Shown piece after piece: positions 24,233-32,841 of a DNA stretch of 33,291 nt. The stretch is taken from NCBI GenBank assembly GCA_022706885.1, contig JAKJBR010000015.1:1-33291 (forward strand), given 5' to 3'. Position 1 is the stretch's first letter, and every line of letters begins with the position of its first letter. The position numbers and the translations under genes are program-made. The notes under the pieces were generated by a model. The model had not been told where the DNA came from. It made no database searches and was given only the letters and a program-made list of their open reading frames with translations. The DNA is from DUPQ01 sp022706885 (GTDB taxonomy: Bacteria > Bacillota > Clostridia > DUPQ01).

Positions 24233-25144
24233 TTAAATCATATCCTTACACACTTCATAAACATGCTTCATAACGACATCATTTCCAATCTCGTTAAGGC
24301 ATTCATGGCGCATATCCTCAAATACATGTGACGTAACATTATTAATACCTGCATTCTGCAACCTTGCAACCAGAGCAAGCGGCCCTTTGGAATTGCCGCC
24401 TACAGGGTCATCGGAGCCGCAGAATGAATGTATCGGAAGCGCTTTCGGAATCTTGGCAATGCTTTCTTTTTTGTAAATAACCGATAAACCTTTGAACAGT
24501 TCTTTAAACATTCCGACCGACGCAACATATCCGCATAACGGGTCGTCAACATATTTGTCCACTTCCGACTCATTTCTTGAAAGCCAGTCGAATTCCGTAC
24601 GATTGGGTTTAAACTGTGAATTGTATGCTCCGAAAGACAATGCATTAAGAATCTTGGACGGCTTATTTCTCCCTATAAACAACTCCTGAAATGCGGCAAT
24701 AAACCTTCCGGCTCCCAGTACAAAAGCGGGTTGTTGGTCATTTGTTCCCGATAATACACATCCGTCAATATTGGATGCATACCGCTCGGCAAATGCAAGA
24801 GTCATAAAAGAACCCATGCTGTGTCCGAAAAGAATAACCTTTTTATCGGGATGTTGCTTGCGGACATATTCCACCAAAGAGTTCATATTGCTTACACACT
24901 CGAAAAACCCGTCAACAGGCCAAATCCCGAGACTTTCGGTATATACACCGTGACCGATATGGTCTATACAATACAACTGTACATTATGGTTCTTCATAAA
25001 CTCCGATAATCTTGCATACCTTGCGGCATGCTCCGCCAATCCCGGTGCTACGACCAGTATAAAATCGGGATTATCCGTTATATGCGGCTTAAATACAAAA
25101 AAGGCGCCGCTCTTACCTATAATTGAAAAATAGTCTTTGTTCAT
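24233..25144 (-). CDS. Alpha/beta hydrolase, monoacylglycerol-lipase/serine aminopeptidase S33 type
   Basis: This 303-residue hydrolase has a GHSMG nucleophile elbow with Ser109, a CGSDDPVGG strand end with Asp245 or Asp246, and RHECLNE with His280, forming a complete catalytic triad. The N-terminal VVAPGLAEHAARYARLSEF block and CIDHIGHG place it with the Hydrolase_4 (monoacylglycerol lipase-like) group, which cleaves monoacylglycerols or other esters. No signal peptide is seen, so it probably acts in the cytosol. The GGGAG ribosome binding site lies about nine bases before ATG 25144, with a TATAAT at 25162-25167 as a possible -10. The exact substrate is open. It stands alone between two + strand units. 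Confidence 0.85.
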   Translation of the reverse strand: MNKDYFSIIGKSGAFFVFKPHITDNPDFILVVAPGLAEHAARYARLSEFMKNHNVQLYCIDHIGHGVYTESLGIWPVDGFFECVSNMNSLVEYVRKQHPDKKVILFGHSMGSFMTLAFAERYASNIDGCVLSGTNDQQPAFVLGAGRFIAAFQELFIGRNKPSKILNALSFGAYNSQFKPNRTEFDWLSRNESEVDKYVDDPLCGYVASVGMFKELFKGLSVIYKKESIAKIPKALPIHSFCGSDDPVGGNSKGPLALVARLQNAGINNVTSHVFEDMRHECLNEIGNDVVMKHVYEVCKDMI

Positions 25145-25306
25145 TTTTATTATCTCCCTTAATTATATTATCACAGATGTATAAAATTACCAATAGCTCT
25201 GTTCAAAAGGGTGAGTGCGGGTTAAGTAACGGATTAAAGTATATGTTATAGATTATTACGAAAGCGAAGGCATTGGTTCTCTTTAAGTGCAAGACGGAGG
25301 TATTCA

Positions 25307-25335
25307 TTGATTTTTAGTCAGTATAAGAGTAAAAT
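25307..25335 (+). promoter_or_regulatory. Promoter TTGATT-17-TAAAAT for the paaK-ACT-cinA unit
   Basis: TTGATT at 25307-25312 and TAAAAT at 25330-25335 are spaced 17 bases. Transcription would begin near 25342, just before GCGGAGG at 25344-25350. The rest of the 216-base gap (25145-25306) shows no other clear element. Confidence 0.6.
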
Positions 25336-25360
25336 ACTATAAAGCGGAGGTCGTTGTTTT

Positions 25361-26656
25361 ATGATACGCGACAGAGAAGAAAGTATTTCACTCGATGAGA
25401 TGCGAACAATACAGAGTAAAAGACTGGTAGAAACCGTAAAACATGTTTACGATAATGTTGCATATTACAGAAAGAAAATGCAGGATATAGGGCTGCTGCC
25501 GGGGGATATAAAAGGGTATGAAGATTTAAATAAGCTTCCCTTTACCACAAAGGCCGATTTGATAGAAACATATCCTTACGGTCTGGTAGCCGTGGATATG
25601 GATAAGATAGTCAGGGTTCATGCTTCTTCCGGCACAACCGGTAAGAGAATAGTTGTTGCCTACACGAAAGAAGATATTGATACCTGGGCGGATGTAATGG
25701 CCAGATGCTTTGCAAGAATAGGCACTGATGTAAAGGATGTTGTTCAGGTGGCTTACGGTTACGGTTTGTTTACCGGGGGACTGGGAGCACATTACGGTGC
25801 CGAAAAACTGGGTGCCACAGTTATACCTATTTCCGGCGGAAACAGCAGAAGACAGGTGGAATTCTTAACCGACTTAAAGCCTACGGTTATTGCCTGTACT
25901 CCTTCATATATGCTTCACCTGCATGAAGTAATGACCGAAGCAGGTTTTACTACCGACGATATTTCTTTGAAGGCGGGACTTTTCGGAGCGGAGCCGTGGA
26001 GCGAGAACATGAGAAAGGAAATAGAACGCCTTCTGAATATAAATGCTTACGACATATACGGCTTAAGCGAGATAACCGGACCGGGTGTCGCATCGGAATG
26101 TTGTGCAAAGAACGGTCTGCATATCAATGAAGACTGTTATTTACCGGAAATAATAGATATGGAAACACAGCAACCTTTAGGATTGGATAAGCAGGGCGAG
26201 ATTGTTTTCACAACCATAAAGAAAAAGGGAATGCCTTTGATAAGATACAGGACGAAAGATATAACTAAATTATTCCGTGACCGTTGCCGATGCAAAAGAA
26301 CACTGGTTAAAATGGAACGTGTAATGGGCAGGACCGACGATATGCTTATCATAAGGGGAGTAAATGTATTTCCTTCGCAGATTGAGAGCGTATTGCTGGA
26401 ATTCAGTCACCTAACTCCCAATTATCAGATTGTAGTGGACAGAGTCAACATGATGGATACACTGGAAGTGCGGGTGGAAATGAATGAGAATCTGTTTTCC
26501 GATGAGGTCAGGAAGATTGAGTTATTGGAAAGGAACATAACCGGAGCGATTGAGAGTGTATTGGGTATCAGTGCTAAAGTTAAATTAACGGAACCCAAAT
26601 CAATTGAGAGAAGTGAAGGAAAAGCTGTACGTATAATCGACAGAAGAAAGATTTAA
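25361..26656 (+). CDS. paaK: Phenylacetate-CoA ligase (aryl-CoA ligase, AMP-forming)
   Basis: The 431-residue ANL-superfamily ligase has the PaaK architecture: N-terminal VYDNVAYYRKKM and LPFTTKADLIETYP blocks, the ATP phosphate loop HASSGTTGK at 87-95, YGYGLFTGGLGAHYG at about 132-146, an IYGLSEITGPG adenine-binding motif at 232-242, and a C-terminal lid with RTDDMLIIRGVNVFPSQIE. It activates phenylacetate or similar arylacetates with ATP and CoA, giving AMP and pyrophosphate. It is followed after 10 bases by a tandem ACT-domain gene, a pairing common beside ior genes. With IorAB about 4 kb upstream it fits use of arylacetates as precursors of aromatic amino acids, although the reverse fermentation cannot be excluded. 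Confidence 0.92.
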   Translation: MIRDREESISLDEMRTIQSKRLVETVKHVYDNVAYYRKKMQDIGLLPGDIKGYEDLNKLPFTTKADLIETYPYGLVAVDMDKIVRVHASSGTTGKRIVVAYTKEDIDTWADVMARCFARIGTDVKDVVQVAYGYGLFTGGLGAHYGAEKLGATVIPISGGNSRRQVEFLTDLKPTVIACTPSYMLHLHEVMTEAGFTTDDISLKAGLFGAEPWSENMRKEIERLLNINAYDIYGLSEITGPGVASECCAKNGLHINEDCYLPEIIDMETQQPLGLDKQGEIVFTTIKKKGMPLIRYRTKDITKLFRDRCRCKRTLVKMERVMGRTDDMLIIRGVNVFPSQIESVLLEFSHLTPNYQIVVDRVNMMDTLEVRVEMNENLFSDEVRKIELLERNITGAIESVLGISAKVKLTEPKSIERSEGKAVRIIDRRKI

Positions 26657-26666
26657 GGGGTGTGAA

Positions 26667-27083
26667 ATGTTAGTTAAACAGATATCGGTATTTCTGGAAA
26701 ATAAAGAAGGCAGACTTGCCGAAGTGACCTCGATATTGGCCCAAGCAAATATTAATATCAACGCACTTACCATTGCGGATACCGCGGATTTCGGTATATT
26801 ACGAATTATTGTCGACGATGCCGTAAAAACGGAAAAATTGCTGAAGGAATACGGTTTTTCCGTAAGTGTAACCGATGTTTTGGCAATAGATATCGATAAT
26901 GTGCCGGGAGGCATAGCACGTCCGCTGATAAAGCTTCATAAGAACGGGATATCGGTGGAGTACATTTATGCTTTCTTGGCTAAAGAAGATGATACCGCAC
27001 ATGTCATATTTAAGGTTAATAATCTTGAGACGGCAGTCAGGATACTTACCGAAAACGGATTCAGGAATACGGCAAAATTATGA
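26667..27083 (+). CDS. Tandem ACT-domain protein (amino-acid sensor)
   Basis: This 138-residue protein consists of two ACT domains (about 1-67 and 70-138). The first begins VKQISVFLENKEGRLAEVTSILAQANININAL, and the second contains VPGGIARPLIKLHKNGISVEYIYAF. The G-R-L-A and G-G-I-A turns are where ACT pairs bind amino acids. No enzyme domain is attached, so it is probably a stand-alone sensor or a regulatory partner of the CoA ligase, and an aromatic amino acid is a plausible ligand. GGGGTG lies seven bases or so before ATG 26667. Its stop overlaps the cinA start in ATGA, so translation is coupled. Confidence 0.88.
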   Translation: MLVKQISVFLENKEGRLAEVTSILAQANININALTIADTADFGILRIIVDDAVKTEKLLKEYGFSVSVTDVLAIDIDNVPGGIARPLIKLHKNGISVEYIYAFLAKEDDTAHVIFKVNNLETAVRILTENGFRNTAKL

Positions 27084-28348
27084 AAGCGGAGATTATTGCG
27101 GTAGGCACGGAACTGCTGATGGGGCAGATTGACAATACCGATGCAAGTTACATGTCAAAGAGATTTCCCGAATGCGGCGTGTATGTATATTATCATACAG
27201 TTGTAGGCGACAATCGGGGGAGATTGGCTGAATGTATTAACATTGCGCTGAAAAGAGCGGATGTTGTGGTGCTTACAGGCGGATTGGGACCTACTCAGGA
27301 CGATATAACAAAAGAGACGGTGGCTGAGGTTCTGGGGCTGAAACCGGTTTTTCATCCGGAAATTCTGGAGAATGTAAAAGAATACTTCAATACAATAAGG
27401 CATAACCGAAAGATTAATATAATGGCGGCAAGCAATGAGAAACTGGCATATTATCCCGAGGGTTGTGTAATACTGCCCAATAAAAACGGAACGGCTCCGG
27501 GATGTATTATTTCTCATTTTGTTGAAGGAGCGGAAAAAACAGTCATATTGCTTCCCGGTCCTCCGTGGGAACTGCAACCCATGTTTGATAATTATGTTGT
27601 TGATTATTTTAAAAGTAAGATACAGGAAGGTTTGAAATCGGTATATCTTCGCATGTTCGGTATAGGAGAATCGGCAATGGAATCGGTTATTTCCGATATA
27701 GTATCCGCCCAGACCAATCCGACCATCGCCCCTTATGCGAAAAAAGGAGAGGTAATGCTCCGGGTTACCGCAAGATACAATAAGGGTAAGCAAGATCCCG
27801 ATTTAATTCTTAAACCGATACTGGATATATTACACGAAAGGTTAGGGGAGTATATTTATTCCGAAGAGAATCTTGAACTCAAGGTCGTTACGGCAAACTT
27901 GCTTATAAGTAAGAATATTACCGTATCTTTCGCCGAATCATGTACGGGAGGTATGTTGTCCGAGTTATTGACCGATGTACCGGGAATATCAAAGGTGTTT
28001 TTCGGTTCGGTTGTGGCCTATTCAAATGAAATAAAGCAATCTGTTCTTAATGTAAAAAGTGGTACATTGGAAAAATACGGAGCGGTCAGCGAGAATACGG
28101 CTAAAGAGATGGCACAAGGTGTACGGCTGCTGTATAATACAGAAGTCGGTATTTCCATAACCGGTATTGCCGGCCCTTCCGGAGCCGTTGCGGATAAACC
28201 GGTAGGCCGTGTGTATATCGGGATAAGTACCGGACGGGAAACTTTATCTTATGAATACACCTTCAGCGGAGACAGAGATAAGGTAAGATATTTTTCCTGC
28301 CTTAATGCACTGAATATATTACGCTTATATGCACTTTCGAAAGGATAA
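27080..28348 (+). CDS. cinA: CinA family protein (competence/damage-inducible; NMN amidohydrolase type)
   Basis: The 422-residue product has the two-domain CinA layout. An N-terminal MoCF-like domain (about 1-170) carries EIIAVGTELLMGQIDNT and VVLTGGLGPTQDD, and a C-terminal CinA domain (about 255-415) carries FAESCTGGMLS, the GSVVAYSNEIK segment, and ITGIAGPSGA. The C-terminal domain in several bacteria is an NMN deamidase, and the N-terminal domain an ADP-ribose pyrophosphatase, both in pyridine nucleotide recycling. All key motifs are intact. ATG is coupled to the ACT gene by an ATGA overlap, but the cinA-recA link is the usual one; murJ lies between them here. Confidence 0.94.
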   Translation: MKAEIIAVGTELLMGQIDNTDASYMSKRFPECGVYVYYHTVVGDNRGRLAECINIALKRADVVVLTGGLGPTQDDITKETVAEVLGLKPVFHPEILENVKEYFNTIRHNRKINIMAASNEKLAYYPEGCVILPNKNGTAPGCIISHFVEGAEKTVILLPGPPWELQPMFDNYVVDYFKSKIQEGLKSVYLRMFGIGESAMESVISDIVSAQTNPTIAPYAKKGEVMLRVTARYNKGKQDPDLILKPILDILHERLGEYIYSEENLELKVVTANLLISKNITVSFAESCTGGMLSELLTDVPGISKVFFGSVVAYSNEIKQSVLNVKSGTLEKYGAVSENTAKEMAQGVRLLYNTEVGISITGIAGPSGAVADKPVGRVYIGISTGRETLSYEYTFSGDRDKVRYFSCLNALNILRLYALSKG

Positions 28349-28351
28349 GAT

Positions 28352-29962
28352 TTGAAAGAGATCAGATTTAAAAGTACGGTTTTTCTTATAATGGCTTCGG
28401 TCCTGTTAAGCAGAATAATGGGATTTGTTCGAACCGCGCTTATTCCCGTGAAAATGGGCGGTCTTTCCCGGGTTACCGATGCATACAATGCGGCTTTTCA
28501 GGTTCCCGATTTGATGTATTCCATGCTTATCGGCGGAGCCATCGCTTCCTCTCTCATTCCGGTTTTAGCAGGTTATGTGGCAAAAGGTGAAGAGAAAAAA
28601 GGTTGGAGATCGGTCAGTTCTTTCATGAATCTGGTCTCCGTAATAATGTTTGTCGTAGTAATCTTAAGCGTTATATTCGCAAAACCGCTGGTCAACATGC
28701 TGGTTCCCGGTTATGATGCGGAAACTTTGGAATTAACTGTACAGTTGACCAAGATATTGATGCCTATAGCCTTTTTTATGATGCTTGCGGGGCTTTGTAA
28801 CGGAATAATGAACTCCTACAATGAGTTTATAATACCGGCATTCGGGCCCTGCTTATACAACCTGGCCTGTATTATCAGCATAGTATTATTCAGTAATGAT
28901 AACCCTGCGGACAATTACGGAGTAAAAAAAGTAGTACTGGGTATAGTCATATGTGCCGGACTCTATTTTCTTTTCCAGTTTGCATTTACATTTAAGCATT
29001 TCAAGAATAATTACAGAACCGTAATAGCATACAAAGAACCGGACTTCAAATTGTTGATAATGCTTGCGGTACCTTCGTTGCTGACATCCATGTTAGGACA
29101 GATAAGTCTCATAATATCCAGATATTTTACCGCATTTTTTGATGTCGGTTCGGTTACCGCATTGGAGTTGGTCAACAAGACATGGCAGATGCCGCTGGGT
29201 ATTATTGCGCAGGCGATAGGTATAGCCATGCTTCCTTCGCTGGCAGCAGTCTACGATGCCGATAAGAAGAGTGAGGTGGTCTATAAAATAAATACCTCCT
29301 TAAGGCTGGTTATATTCCTTGCCATTCCTTCAGCGGTAGGATTATCCGTGCTGAGTAAGCCGTTAATACAGGTGTTGTTCAATTTCGGAACAATAGAACA
29401 GGAAGGTATTACTTTAGCAGCCAATTTACTGATAGGCTATTCCTTGGCACTGGTAATGCAGTGCATAATAACAATAGTCAACAGGGTATACTTTTCCACT
29501 AAAAACTCCATCATTCCTTTCTGGGGCAGTCTGATAGGTGTAGTATTCAATTACCTTATAGCATACCTGTTGCTGAAATTAACCGATGCAGGAATATTCA
29601 GTGTACCCGTAGCATATTCACTATCCTCGGTGCTCAATCTTCTGTATCTGGGGCTGTTGTTCAGGACAAGGATTTCCGGATACAGTTTCAGGGGGAATAT
29701 GCCTACAATCCTAAAGTCATTATTGAGTGCCGCGGTAATGGGCGTTGTTATATATTTAGCGGATAAGTTTGCAATGCCCGCAATATTTGGAACGGTTATT
29801 ATCGAATTGGGTAAAGTAAAACAGTTTCTGTGGATACTGATGGAATTTGCTGTGGGTGCCGGATTATATATGCTACTTGCATATCTGATGAAAACCGATC
29901 AGGCTCGCGAATTGATAGATATGGTAAAAGTAAAATTTAAGAGCATAACTGGTAATAATTAG
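28352..29962 (+). CDS. murJ: Lipid II flippase MurJ (MOP superfamily)
   Basis: This 536-residue protein has about 14 membrane segments of the MVF/MurJ family in the MOP exporter superfamily; it moves lipid II across the membrane for peptidoglycan synthesis. Recognisable are SRIMGFVRTALIP near the N-terminus (conserved S-R-x-x-G-x-x-R), DAYNAAFQVPDLMYSMLIGGAIASSLIPV, and later NKTWQMPLGIIAQAIGIAMLPSLA. The start is TTG at 28352, six bases or so after AAAGGA (28340-28345); no ATG fits the family start. It begins three bases after the cinA stop, so it is likely in the same unit. A family member used for exopolysaccharide export is possible but less likely in this chromosomal context. Confidence 0.9.
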   Translation: MKEIRFKSTVFLIMASVLLSRIMGFVRTALIPVKMGGLSRVTDAYNAAFQVPDLMYSMLIGGAIASSLIPVLAGYVAKGEEKKGWRSVSSFMNLVSVIMFVVVILSVIFAKPLVNMLVPGYDAETLELTVQLTKILMPIAFFMMLAGLCNGIMNSYNEFIIPAFGPCLYNLACIISIVLFSNDNPADNYGVKKVVLGIVICAGLYFLFQFAFTFKHFKNNYRTVIAYKEPDFKLLIMLAVPSLLTSMLGQISLIISRYFTAFFDVGSVTALELVNKTWQMPLGIIAQAIGIAMLPSLAAVYDADKKSEVVYKINTSLRLVIFLAIPSAVGLSVLSKPLIQVLFNFGTIEQEGITLAANLLIGYSLALVMQCIITIVNRVYFSTKNSIIPFWGSLIGVVFNYLIAYLLLKLTDAGIFSVPVAYSLSSVLNLLYLGLLFRTRISGYSFRGNMPTILKSLLSAAVMGVVIYLADKFAMPAIFGTVIIELGKVKQFLWILMEFAVGAGLYMLLAYLMKTDQARELIDMVKVKFKSITGNN

Positions 29963-29982
29963 CAATAGCGAAAAAATATTCC

Positions 29983-30011
29983 TTGTATGTAATTTTAAGA
30001 TGATATATAAT
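29983..30011 (+). promoter_or_regulatory. Promoter TTGTAT-17-TATAAT for recA
   Basis: TTGTAT at 29983-29988 and TATAAT at 30006-30011 are 17 bases apart and precede the recA start by about 38 bases. No GAAC-N4-GTTC type LexA box is seen between 29950 and 30050. Confidence 0.65.
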
Positions 30012-30035
30012 ATCCGTATAGTCAAAATAGATTGA

Positions 30036-30043
30036 AAAAGGAG
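30036..30043 (+). promoter_or_regulatory. Ribosome binding site AAAAGGAG deciding the recA start
   Basis: AAAAGGAG lies six bases before ATG at 30050. A TTG at 30032 would place the Shine-Dalgarno sequence inside the coding region, so it is not the start. Confidence 0.85.
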
Positions 30044-30049
30044 CATATT

Positions 30050-31069
30050 ATGGATAAGAAGAAAGCATTGGAAGCATCACTGGCCGGTATTGAAAAGGCA
30101 TACGGTAAAGGAGCTGTAATGAGACTGGGTCAGAATACGGCGATGACAGTGGAATCTATACCGACAGGTGCGATATCCTTAGATATAGCATTGGGTATCG
30201 GCGGGGTGCCCAGAGGCAGAATAATTGAAATATACGGACCGGAATCTTCAGGAAAGACCACCGTTGCACTGCATGTTATAGCCGAAGCTCAGAGGGCGGG
30301 CGGCGAGGCTGCATTTATCGATGCGGAACATGCTTTGGACCCCATATATGCAAAAAAACTGGGAGTCAATATAGATGAACTGATAGTCAGCCAGCCGGAT
30401 ACCGGTGAGCAGGCTCTGGAAATATGCGAAGCTCTGGTAAGAAGCGGAGCGTTGGATGTAATTGTTATAGACTCTGTTGCGGCACTGGTTCCCAAAGCCG
30501 AGATAGACGGAGAAATGGGAGATGCACATGTGGGATTGCAGGCCCGATTGATGAGTCAGGCTTTAAGGAAACTGACGGCCGTCGTTGCAAAATCCAAAAC
30601 TACAACCATATTTATAAATCAACTGCGTGAAAAAGTAGGTATAATGTTCGGTAATCCCGAAGTCACACCGGGCGGAAGAGCTTTGAAGTTTTACTCCAGT
30701 GTAAGAATAGAGGTAAGAAAAGCCGATAACATAAAACTGGGAGATAATATAATAGGAAGTAAGACAAGAGCCAAAATAGCTAAAAATAAAATTGCTCCTC
30801 CTTTCAGAACAGCGGAGTTTGACATTATTTACGGACAGGGTATATCCAAAGAAGGATGCTTGATTGATGTAGGAGTGGACTGCGGAGTAGTGGACAAATC
30901 CGGGTCATGGTATTCGTATAAAGATCAGCGGATAGGACAGGGACGGGAAAATGCCAAAGATTTCCTGGTACAGAACCCCAAGATTGCCGATGAGATTGAG
31001 AAACTTATAAGAGCTGCATTTGAAGCACATAAAGTGCCCGAGCAACCGACAGAAGCTGCAGATGAGTGA
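30050..31069 (+). CDS. recA: Recombinase RecA
   Basis: At 339 residues this is normal for RecA, which forms ATP-bound filaments on single-stranded DNA for homologous recombination and triggers LexA self-cleavage. Seen in order: the N-terminal KALEASLAGIEKAYGKGAVMRLG helix, Walker A GPESSGKT at 63-70, the DAEHALDP segment with the catalytic glutamate, VIVIDSVAALVPKAEI as Walker B, the L1 and L2 DNA-binding loops (L2 within NQLREKVGIMFGNPEVTPGG), and the C-terminal acidic tail. All motifs are intact. The recX start lies inside its last codons (31062), an eight-base overlap. Confidence 0.98.
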   Translation: MDKKKALEASLAGIEKAYGKGAVMRLGQNTAMTVESIPTGAISLDIALGIGGVPRGRIIEIYGPESSGKTTVALHVIAEAQRAGGEAAFIDAEHALDPIYAKKLGVNIDELIVSQPDTGEQALEICEALVRSGALDVIVIDSVAALVPKAEIDGEMGDAHVGLQARLMSQALRKLTAVVAKSKTTTIFINQLREKVGIMFGNPEVTPGGRALKFYSSVRIEVRKADNIKLGDNIIGSKTRAKIAKNKIAPPFRTAEFDIIYGQGISKEGCLIDVGVDCGVVDKSGSWYSYKDQRIGQGRENAKDFLVQNPKIADEIEKLIRAAFEAHKVPEQPTEAADE

Positions 31070-31541
31070 TCAATTGAACATCGTAAAAAGAGAAGTATTA
31101 AAAAAAGACTATATCCTTACTTTTTCCGATAATACCAAACTTTTTATAGATGAGGAAACATATTTCCAATACTGTATCTACGACAAAGAAACATTGTCGG
31201 CAACATTTATTGAAGAAATTCAAGATAAAACCGAAGCGATGCAATGCTATAAAAAAGCGGTTGTTTATCTTTTAAACGGAAAAAAAACGGAAAATCGTAT
31301 GAGGTTATACCTTGAGAACAAAGGATTCGGGCCAAAAGCGGTGGACAGTTGTATTAACCGTCTGATTGAGGAAGGAAAGATAAATGATGTTGCTTTTACA
31401 GATAAGTTCATAAAAGCCAATCTTAAGAATGATACAAAGAGAGAAAAACTCATAGCAAAACTTATATACCACGGAATAGACGAGCAACTGGCAATAAAAG
31501 AGGTAGATAAAGTAATGGGATATGAAGAAGATACTTATTAA
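31062..31541 (+). CDS. recX: Regulatory protein RecX
   Basis: The 159-residue protein is of the RecX family, which binds RecA filaments and limits their activity. It has the three-helix repeats of RecX: the second repeat contains CYKKAVVYLLNGKKTENRMRLYL and GPKAVDSCINRLIEEGKINDVAF, and the third reads TKREKLIAKLIYHGIDEQLAIKEVD. ATG at 31062 is preferred because it gives a normal RecX N-terminus and overlaps the recA stop by eight bases, though its ribosome binding site is weak; translation coupling to recA would explain this. A longer in-frame reading from 31020 adds 14 residues coded inside recA and is unlikely. Its 3' end overlaps rimO by 20 bases. Confidence 0.9.
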   Translation: MSDQLNIVKREVLKKDYILTFSDNTKLFIDEETYFQYCIYDKETLSATFIEEIQDKTEAMQCYKKAVVYLLNGKKTENRMRLYLENKGFGPKAVDSCINRLIEEGKINDVAFTDKFIKANLKNDTKREKLIAKLIYHGIDEQLAIKEVDKVMGYEEDTY

Positions 31542-32841
31542 TTCACTGGGATGCCCAAAAAACCTGGTGGACAGCGAGATAATGGCAAAATTACTGAAGG
31601 ATAGCGGGTATGTCTTTACCGATAATATCCAAGAAGCGCATATTGCAATAATCAATACATGCTCATTCATACAACCCGCCGTGGAAGAAGCAATTAACGT
31701 AATATTGGAAGCCGCGGAATACAAGAAGCAGGGGATTCTGGAAAAAGTTGTTGTCACAGGTTGTCTGGTGGAAAGATATAAAGAGGAGATAATAACTTCA
31801 ATACCCGAAGTGGATGTATGTGTGGGAATAGACGGCTATAAGGACATAGCATCTGTTGTCGGTAAAACGGATAAAAAATTGATATGCGGCAATAAAACCG
31901 ATGTCGGTTTTATGAATATAGAGCGACTGCTGTCGGAACATACCGCATCGACATATGTGAAAATTGCCGAAGGTTGTGACAATAGATGTACTTACTGCAC
32001 CATTCCGTCCATTCGGGGAAGATACAGAAGCAGAAGTATTGAAGATATATATGCGGAAGCGGAGAAGTTGTGTTCTCTGCACGGTATTAAAGAGATAACA
32101 CTGGTGGCTCAGGATACTACCGCATACGGAACAGATATTTACGGGAAACCTTCTTTGGATTTATTGCTTAAAAAGTTGGAAAGGGTAGAATCTTTGCAGT
32201 GGATAAGACTGCTTTACTGTTATCCGGAACTTATCACGGATGAACTTATTGATACCATTAAAAACAGTAAAAAGATATTGCATTACCTGGACATACCCTT
32301 GCAGCATTCTTCCGACAGAATACTGAAACTTATGGGGCGTAAGGGAACATGTGCCATGTATAGGGAATTGATAGATAAACTGCGGTTTCACATACCGGAC
32401 ATTGTGTTAAGGACCACTTTTATTGTGGGGTTTCCCAAGGAGACGGAGGAAGATTTTGAAAACCTGTGTGAGTTTATAAAGGCATCCCGTTTTGACAGGG
32501 CGGGTTTCTTTGAGTACTGCAGGGAAAAAGGCACACCCGCATACAAACTGAAAGGTCAGATACCAAAGAAGATTAAGATTCAGCGTCTGCAACAGGCGGA
32601 ACAAATTCAACAGGATATATTAATCAGTAAAAATGATGAAAGGATAGGCAAAACATATAGTATAATTATACAGGATATTTCCGATGACGGATTGTTCTAT
32701 GTAGGAAGGTCTTATGCAGAGGCATATGAGATAGATCCTGTCATATTTGTAGCAGCTAAAGAGGAGATAACTATCGGTGATATTATAGATGGGGTTATTG
32801 TTGATATATATGAAGGCTCACTGATTGCGGAGGTTGTGTAA
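31522..32841 (+). CDS. rimO: Ribosomal protein S12 methylthiotransferase RimO
   Basis: The 439-residue radical-SAM enzyme adds a methylthio group to an aspartate of ribosomal protein S12. The N-terminal domain has Cys11, Cys47 and Cys81, which should hold the auxiliary [4Fe-4S] cluster, with NSLGCPKNLVDSE as the RimO-type start (MiaB proteins differ here). The radical SAM domain has Cys152, Cys156 and Cys159 in AEGCDNRCTYCTIPSIRGRYRSR. A TRAM domain ends the protein. ATG at 31522 lies inside the end of recX. The stop overlaps the pgsA start by one base (TAATG). Confidence 0.95.
   Translation: MKKILINSLGCPKNLVDSEIMAKLLKDSGYVFTDNIQEAHIAIINTCSFIQPAVEEAINVILEAAEYKKQGILEKVVVTGCLVERYKEEIITSIPEVDVCVGIDGYKDIASVVGKTDKKLICGNKTDVGFMNIERLLSEHTASTYVKIAEGCDNRCTYCTIPSIRGRYRSRSIEDIYAEAEKLCSLHGIKEITLVAQDTTAYGTDIYGKPSLDLLLKKLERVESLQWIRLLYCYPELITDELIDTIKNSKKILHYLDIPLQHSSDRILKLMGRKGTCAMYRELIDKLRFHIPDIVLRTTFIVGFPKETEEDFENLCEFIKASRFDRAGFFEYCREKGTPAYKLKGQIPKKIKIQRLQQAEQIQQDILISKNDERIGKTYSIIIQDISDDGLFYVGRSYAEAYEIDPVIFVAAKEEITIGDIIDGVIVDIYEGSLIAEVV

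Noticed and set aside
27155..27793. 212-codon minus-strand open frame inside cinA
   Set aside because: Fully antisense to an intact, well-conserved gene, with no ribosome binding site and no recognisable protein features.
31305..31757. 150-codon minus-strand open frame across recX and rimO
   Set aside because: Antisense to two firmly identified genes; the hydrophobic translation is a by-product of the opposite-strand codons.
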